From assembly GCA_964651325.1 (NCBI GenBank), contig CAZYXP010000176.1, positions 1 to 8,044 of the forward strand: a stretch of 8,044 bases of DNA. The letters are read 5' to 3'. This stretch comes from JADFOB01 sp964651325 (GTDB taxonomy: Bacteria > Planctomycetota > Phycisphaerae > UBA1845). A program made the translations under genes and the position numbers. Positions 7,101 to 8,044 of the stretch are shown here, piece after piece. Numbering within the stretch: position 1 is the stretch's first letter; every line of letters begins with the position of its first letter. The notes under the pieces are model-generated. The model ran no database searches, was not told where the DNA came from, and saw nothing but the letters and a program-made list of their open reading frames with translations.

Positions 7101-8044
7101 TGACGGAGATGTTCGCTACGTCCGGCGGCTCAAGCGGTGGCCGCCAACCTCGCCGGGGCCAGACCAGGCGCGGCGGCGGTGCGAGCAGCGGTAGCGCGAC
7201 GGGCGTAAAGTTTCTTGGCGAGGAAGGCGGCCGAATCCTCTTCTATTCGGCGCCGCGAACCCTTCGTCATGAGATCTTGGCCGCGGTCGAGCAGATGGAA
7301 TCCGACAGCGCGCAAACCCAGCCGCGCACCATCCAATTGCAGTTCGCCAAACCGAGCACGGTCGCGACGGCCATTCAGGAGGCGTATGGCGCATCCTCTT
7401 CACCGGGGCGGCGCGGTGGCAAATCCACGACTTCTCAACCCAAGCGATTTACGATTTCCGCGCATGACCCGTCGCAGCGGCTGTTCGTTGTGGCCGGCGA
7501 TGAGCTGTTTGCGGAGATTTCGAGCCTGGCGGCCACCATGGATCAAACGCCCGATCCGGGTTTTGATTTCAGAGTTTTCAAGTTGAAATACGCCGGGGCC
7601 AAGAAGGTCTACGGTCAGTTGTCAGGTCTGATGACCGACTACTTGCGTCAATTGCGCGGCAGCGGGGACATAGAGCCATTCAGTGTGGACGTGGACGAAA
7701 AGGCCAACGCGCTGATCGTGTTGGGCAGCCCGGCGATTTTCGAATTCCTGGAACAGAAGCTTCCGATGATCGACATCCCCGCCAACGCAGCGAGCCCGCC
7801 GGGCTTCTTGATGGTGCAGCTCAAGAGCGCCAACGCGCAGGAAGTGGCCACCAACATCAACCAGCTTTGGACCGCCCGGGATATGGCCGAGGGAGAAACA
7901 CCGCCGCAGGCGCAGGCCAACCGGACCACCAACACGTTGATCGTCAAGGGCACACAGGAACAGGTCGACGAGATCAAGAAGCAGTTTATCGATCCGCTCG
8001 AAGCCAACGCCCAGCCCACGCTGCTTACCGAGGTGTTCGATCTG
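1190..8044 (+). CDS. Giant secretin-N-domain repeat protein, GspD/PilQ-like, 3'-partial
   Basis: One frame is open from 1184 to the gap and, checked codon by codon, from 1394 to the right edge (about 2,285 codons, 3' end missing). The start is uncertain: ATG 1184/1190/1199, GTG 1277 (best Shine-Dalgarno), or ATG 1460 just before the signal peptide. Order: optional N-terminal extension; signal peptide (1460-1588); basic Pro/Lys/Arg-rich linker to about 1999; N0/STN-like domain (2003-2239); then about 20 tandem secretin N1-type modules (2323 onward), a 21st starting near 8009. Each module has a strand-helix half, usually a low-complexity loop, then a core such as NALIVLG or NTLIVKG and a helix like 'EIxxLIxxLD'. 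In GspD such domains form stacked periplasmic rings below the outer-membrane channel; GspD has one N0 and three N1-type domains. No barrel is reached. The preceding GspC/PilP-like gene fits a secretion or pilus role. Secretin-domain membership is well supported; the process served is not known. Confidence 0.87.
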   Translation, partial: MKSMNDNAQLSRYVRSVLRIVDRAKGERTVFSQTXXXXXXXXXXXXXXXXXXXXXXXXXXXXXXXXXXQTVSSQLGSFQSVSSQSIAARAMFRRGRVARLGGRSLVSTSAGIRLAVLGMLLVGFSGYHSAVGAPDQAKPAKSPKGRPSRGRKARTGAKPSTPPAKTGDGKKVEIPPDVQRQIDEMMEQGKGPAPAGQTGARRNRGNVGSPARPRRADATPRPGSAARKGAARTTPGAPPKRGAANRPSGGPGGPTTSIDMPPTEDVVPAADRLYSFSIKGGTYEQLLAGLNRQTGLAILGEAPKDGKVTFVTEEELTFDALLRRVREILFEYKALEHYWLVQKPTHLEVINVNDYYRKLGPEQIYESVEAYRAAQLPDYEIVMVIYTPTGSISALNDIRHFVPDYVRIAPLDNRNAITIFALVKDIEKYLQLIEIFTPGGASSSDIRPLAVIPVEHILPTQAWVDIQSLMNLSNSTSKAKTRGVPKRRTPGRDGGVLDGMPEPPLSVVPSDVQRVLIVRAMQDKIDEIKMLLPLIDVDTTKHFEPVVIPLEFVKAEDMIPILEQIIEASQSGGGDATPKPRKTGARPKRAKRGGKSIGAASAQVDETTLIAHPSGTALIVIGPKETVETVRRLVADFDNDMDTPPTFLALSHSDPTVLVTAVVEILTPVGEGAKVPARFSLVPDPSGSGVWFSGAARDLEKVQGIIEALDQAESQISLHVIKMTRRLPSFVVTILAQYDAAASAGKAVGGIKRNKPKRGGSRGGSAGSAGKFTPDDENKRLFVLCTDAEWDIYLGLISDVESQVEEEAPDFITIPALHLTPDELSAKLQHVVGATEGVKRGGAAKVRFDTTDDAVIVFGPSLEQIEQLKQVAEIVDVEKVLIQRTFEIIHVDPSVVVSAVEALVIAPAKGTTKPVRGKGINNASMATPEVTVVPIGNRLVVRATEEKMAEIEELVHKFDVEHDAKEMRIYSDFAPSANVEEIADQLKAFLISGKHRVRKRDDSSVSGPQIVAQPEVHRILVIAAQSDFQEIEEMIEVLSVSVAVPVFETALVAVHYANPGDVVELVTPLLQMKADALVAQGVLVGKPGGEASSGKGRGARAATNRGAAQTGWFHLEADVRRRRIVVAAPQALIAEANALIAQFDDKGPEGDSIDEIIELTNSGAGDMVKTIREMMGKPNRAPRATGKPGAAGQGALALGEFTIVAAPGDRAVVLRGMPELVEQAKDWITALDSLPGSAREVRVFNLECARAARVTDFIMEVVGKPKAGPGAKRLKRARRPNEEEEDDPFETKLKRSGEDVYLEADLIANVLVVAATPVKLVEIDALVKRFDDCDDADSAFGEEPAVPKFTYELKYSKDAIEAAMNLEMVLDDFWTGSEVPRVDSAIWGDYLVIEYPYEDRFDEIRELIRKYVDIEDPEAHERKRLVLTPMQGIGAAEVAALLQANNPHLTIKIIDRTVKRAGVDESRRVLPRKVNERPCALPVSVAESLGSLSALLTAVDEATRYGDRPLDQTNDDGQRLGGRSGTNASGGNQQESKQKAPKGKGEESTNRPDRPRSRATPATADPNQPEVTVYYNAELQQIIVEGLPDQLSEIEDTYDQLKEELEEFTAPKDIRIYRVKYIDVYSAASIIDEMFNASRQERLQIQQQQRLQQQRQRQQQRQQQQQQQRGAAGVDAQGRGQRGQQRGNQPQANAPQMPTTSVRVTPNPRDRTLILRADSSQYPALLELLATIDQPQPMESSFRTFPLTKLNAVEVEEVLTGMLGLGEPRQRTRRTTGAGARGQGGRGGRGGRGARGASAFIEPGGQLPKMIQQETAAGMLGIDPDDIKLSSNEDANTILAMAPEAALDYIADIIQQLEDQQIEDRVWHTYDLEHADAEGVVAYLGEYFGGTAADRRGGGAQKSGSGVSRRKIDAPSFVAYTRLNRVSAQGTEAQLEEVDAILADIDVRSDASQFQTIELTRADAQVVAERLTEMFATSGGSSGGRQPRRGQTRRGGGASSGSATGVKFLGEEGGRILFYSAPRTLRHEILAAVEQMESDSAQTQPRTIQLQFAKPSTVATAIQEAYGASSSPGRRGGKSTTSQPKRFTISAHDPSQRLFVVAGDELFAEISSLAATMDQTPDPGFDFRVFKLKYAGAKKVYGQLSGLMTDYLRQLRGSGDIEPFSVDVDEKANALIVLGSPAIFEFLEQKLPMIDIPANAASPPGFLMVQLKSANAQEVATNINQLWTARDMAEGETPPQAQANRTTNTLIVKGTQEQVDEIKKQFIDPLEANAQPTLLTEVFDL
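1262..1268 (+). promoter_or_regulatory. Strong Shine-Dalgarno-like site before GTG 1277
   Basis: AAAGGAG is the best ribosome-binding match in the junction and lies 8 bases before GTG 1277, which is in the same frame as the giant gene. If used, the protein would begin with Val(Met)-Phe-Ser-Gln-Thr just before the gap, shortening the extension ahead of the signal peptide. The same bases are translated as Lys-Gly-Glu if the start is at 1190, so the match could be chance. Confidence 0.4.
1279..1442 (+). repeat. Short TTCGCAA repeats flanking the gap
   Basis: TCTTCGCAAT occurs at 1403-1412 and 1433-1442, exactly 30 bases apart, and the related TGTTTTCGCAAA lies just left of the gap (1278-1289). 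All three are read in the frame of the giant gene as Ser-Gln. After the gap this gives a repeated peptide VSSQ (1400-1411 and 1430-1441). More copies may lie in the gap and could be why the assembly broke there. Confidence 0.45.
1293..1392. other. Assembly gap (100 N)
   Basis: Exactly 100 Ns, the conventional size for a gap of unknown length, so nothing inside can be described and frame continuity across it is not proof. The base runs on both sides share GCAAACC (1285-1291 and 1393-1399), in the same reading frame (Gln-Thr). The gap lies in the N-terminal part of the giant gene. Confidence 0.97.
1460..1588 (+). other. Signal peptide of the giant secretin-like protein
   Basis: From ATG 1460 the peptide has a basic region (MFRRGRVARLGGR), a hydrophobic core (LAVLGMLLVGF, 1529-1561) and small residues SAVGA before PDQ. 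Cleavage is plausible after AVG or VGA (about residue 42 or 43), directing export through Sec. The length of about 43 residues is on the long side. If translation starts further upstream, the pre-core region would be unusually long. There is no lipobox cysteine, so it does not look like a lipoprotein. Confidence 0.7.
1589..1999 (+). other. Basic Pro/Lys/Arg-rich disordered linker
   Basis: About 137 residues between the signal peptide and the first folded domain are dominated by Pro, Lys, Arg, Gly and Ala, with one short amphipathic stretch (VQRQIDEMMEQG, 1718-1753). Composition is close to the C-terminal tail of the preceding gene's product. It is probably unstructured in the periplasm. Function is unknown; peptidoglycan or partner binding is possible. 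Confidence 0.7.
2003..2239 (+). other. N0 / STN-like domain
   Basis: This segment follows the secretin N0 (STN, TonB-dependent-receptor-like) pattern: a strand LYSFSIKGG, a helix YEQLLAGLNRQTGLAIL, the strand GKVTFVTEEELTF, a second helix DALLRRVREIL, then HYWLVQKPTHLEVI. 'L-x-x-L-x-x-x-T-G-L' followed by 'G-K-V-T' is characteristic. In GspD and PilQ this domain is the innermost ring and the docking site for GspC or PilP, consistent with the GspC/PilP-like gene immediately upstream. Confidence 0.75.
5690..5896 (+). other. Long hydrophilic insertion splitting module 13
   Basis: About 69 residues rich in Gly, Asn, Gln, Asp, Lys and Arg separate the first half of module 13 (VLTPMQGIGAAEVAALLQA, about 5465-5521) from its closing half (VTVYYNAELQQIIVEG, 5900-5947). 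This is one of the longest insertions in the array, following a degenerate stretch. It may be a disordered arm, or it may hide a decayed extra module; I cannot tell which from the sequence. Confidence 0.5.
6125..6193 (+). repeat. CAR (polyglutamine) tract in module 14
   Basis: Eighteen of 23 codons are CAA or CAG, ending in seven glutamines in a row (6173-6193); the other codons are CGN (Arg) plus one TTG (Leu). CGG differs from CAG by one base, so the arginines may be decayed glutamine codons. CAA and CAG are mixed, which argues against a very recent pure CAG expansion. It forms the first part of the loop of module 14, preceded by a helix (AASIIDEMFNASRQERLQ), so a coiled-coil-like extension is possible. 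Confidence 0.85.
6542..6577 (+). repeat. Gly-Arg-Gly repeat in module 15 loop
   Basis: Three 9-base units (GGCCGGGGC, GGCCGGGGC, GGTCGAGGC) followed by GCACGCGGT encode GRGGRGGRGARG. The first two units are identical at the DNA level, so slippage probably contributed. The peptide resembles RGG boxes, but in an exported protein it is more likely a flexible cationic loop than an RNA-binding element. Confidence 0.8.

Larger units (their letters stand above)
2323..8044 (+). repeat. Tandem array of about 20 secretin N1-type modules (protein-level repeat)
   Basis: Approximate module starts: 2323, 2522, 2807, 3116, 3332, 3611, 3827, 4082, 4309, 4631, 4907, 5201, 5450, 6032, 6407, 6776, 7037, 7312, 7556, 7793, and 8009 (cut). 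Each contains a core beta strand in the same place: RNAITIF 2429, QRVLIV 2726, TALIV 3035, GVWFSG 3254, KRLFVL 3524, DAVIVF 3746, NRLVV 3998, HRILVI 4238, RRIVVA 4553, DRAVVL 4814, ANVLVV 5111, DYLVIE 5354, QQIIVEG 5927, DRTLIL 6317, NTILAM 6695, NRVSAQG 6959, GRILFY 7229, QRLFVV 7475, NALIVLG 7706, NTLIVKG 7931. A helix with spaced Ile/Leu and often a Leu-Asp or Ile-Asp end follows. Module length is about 60-195 codons, mostly because of the loop. I see no long DNA identity between modules, so the duplications are old. Modules 19 and 20 are the most canonical; 12, 13 and 16 the most degenerate. Confidence 0.78.

Overview
The window is protein-coding on the + strand from end to end and looks like a scaffold from a draft or metagenome assembly, because a run of exactly 100 Ns sits at 1293-1392. 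GC content is high, roughly 60% by eye. A PKD-like domain, basic Pro/Ala/Lys-rich tails and a very long protein built from repeated secretin N-type domains together suggest a large-genome Gram-negative-type bacterium, most likely Planctomycetota. That placement is an inference from gene style; no marker gene is present.

Region 1-1182 is the 3' part of a gene whose start lies upstream. Its product has a PKD/Ig-like domain, a polyproline hinge, a small beta-rich domain resembling the periplasmic homology region of GspC or PilP, and a long disordered basic tail. Seven bases later (ATG 1190) or up to about 280 bases later (ATG 1460) a giant gene begins and runs off the right edge. It is open in one frame on both sides of the N gap, with no stop or frameshift from 1394 to 8044 when every codon is read. 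It encodes a signal peptide, a basic Pro/Lys/Arg-rich linker, an N0/STN-like domain, and then about 20 consecutive degenerate repeats of the secretin N1-type domain, with a 21st beginning at the edge. A classical type II secretin has one N0 and three N1-type domains before its outer-membrane barrel. No barrel is reached here after more than 2,200 codons.

The order (GspC/PilP-like gene, then secretin-like gene) echoes gspC-gspD and pilP-pilQ. The likely interpretation is a periplasm-spanning machine in which the first protein is the inner-membrane or periplasmic connector and the second forms a very long stacked-ring or rod structure. Whether it ends in a secretin channel cannot be seen here. 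Most modules carry a Gly/Lys/Arg-rich, Gln-rich or mixed-charge loop at the same place in the fold, which is the most distinctive unexplained feature. I found no RNA genes, CRISPR arrays, insertion sequences or convincing promoters or terminators. There is no gene-free stretch over 300 bases.
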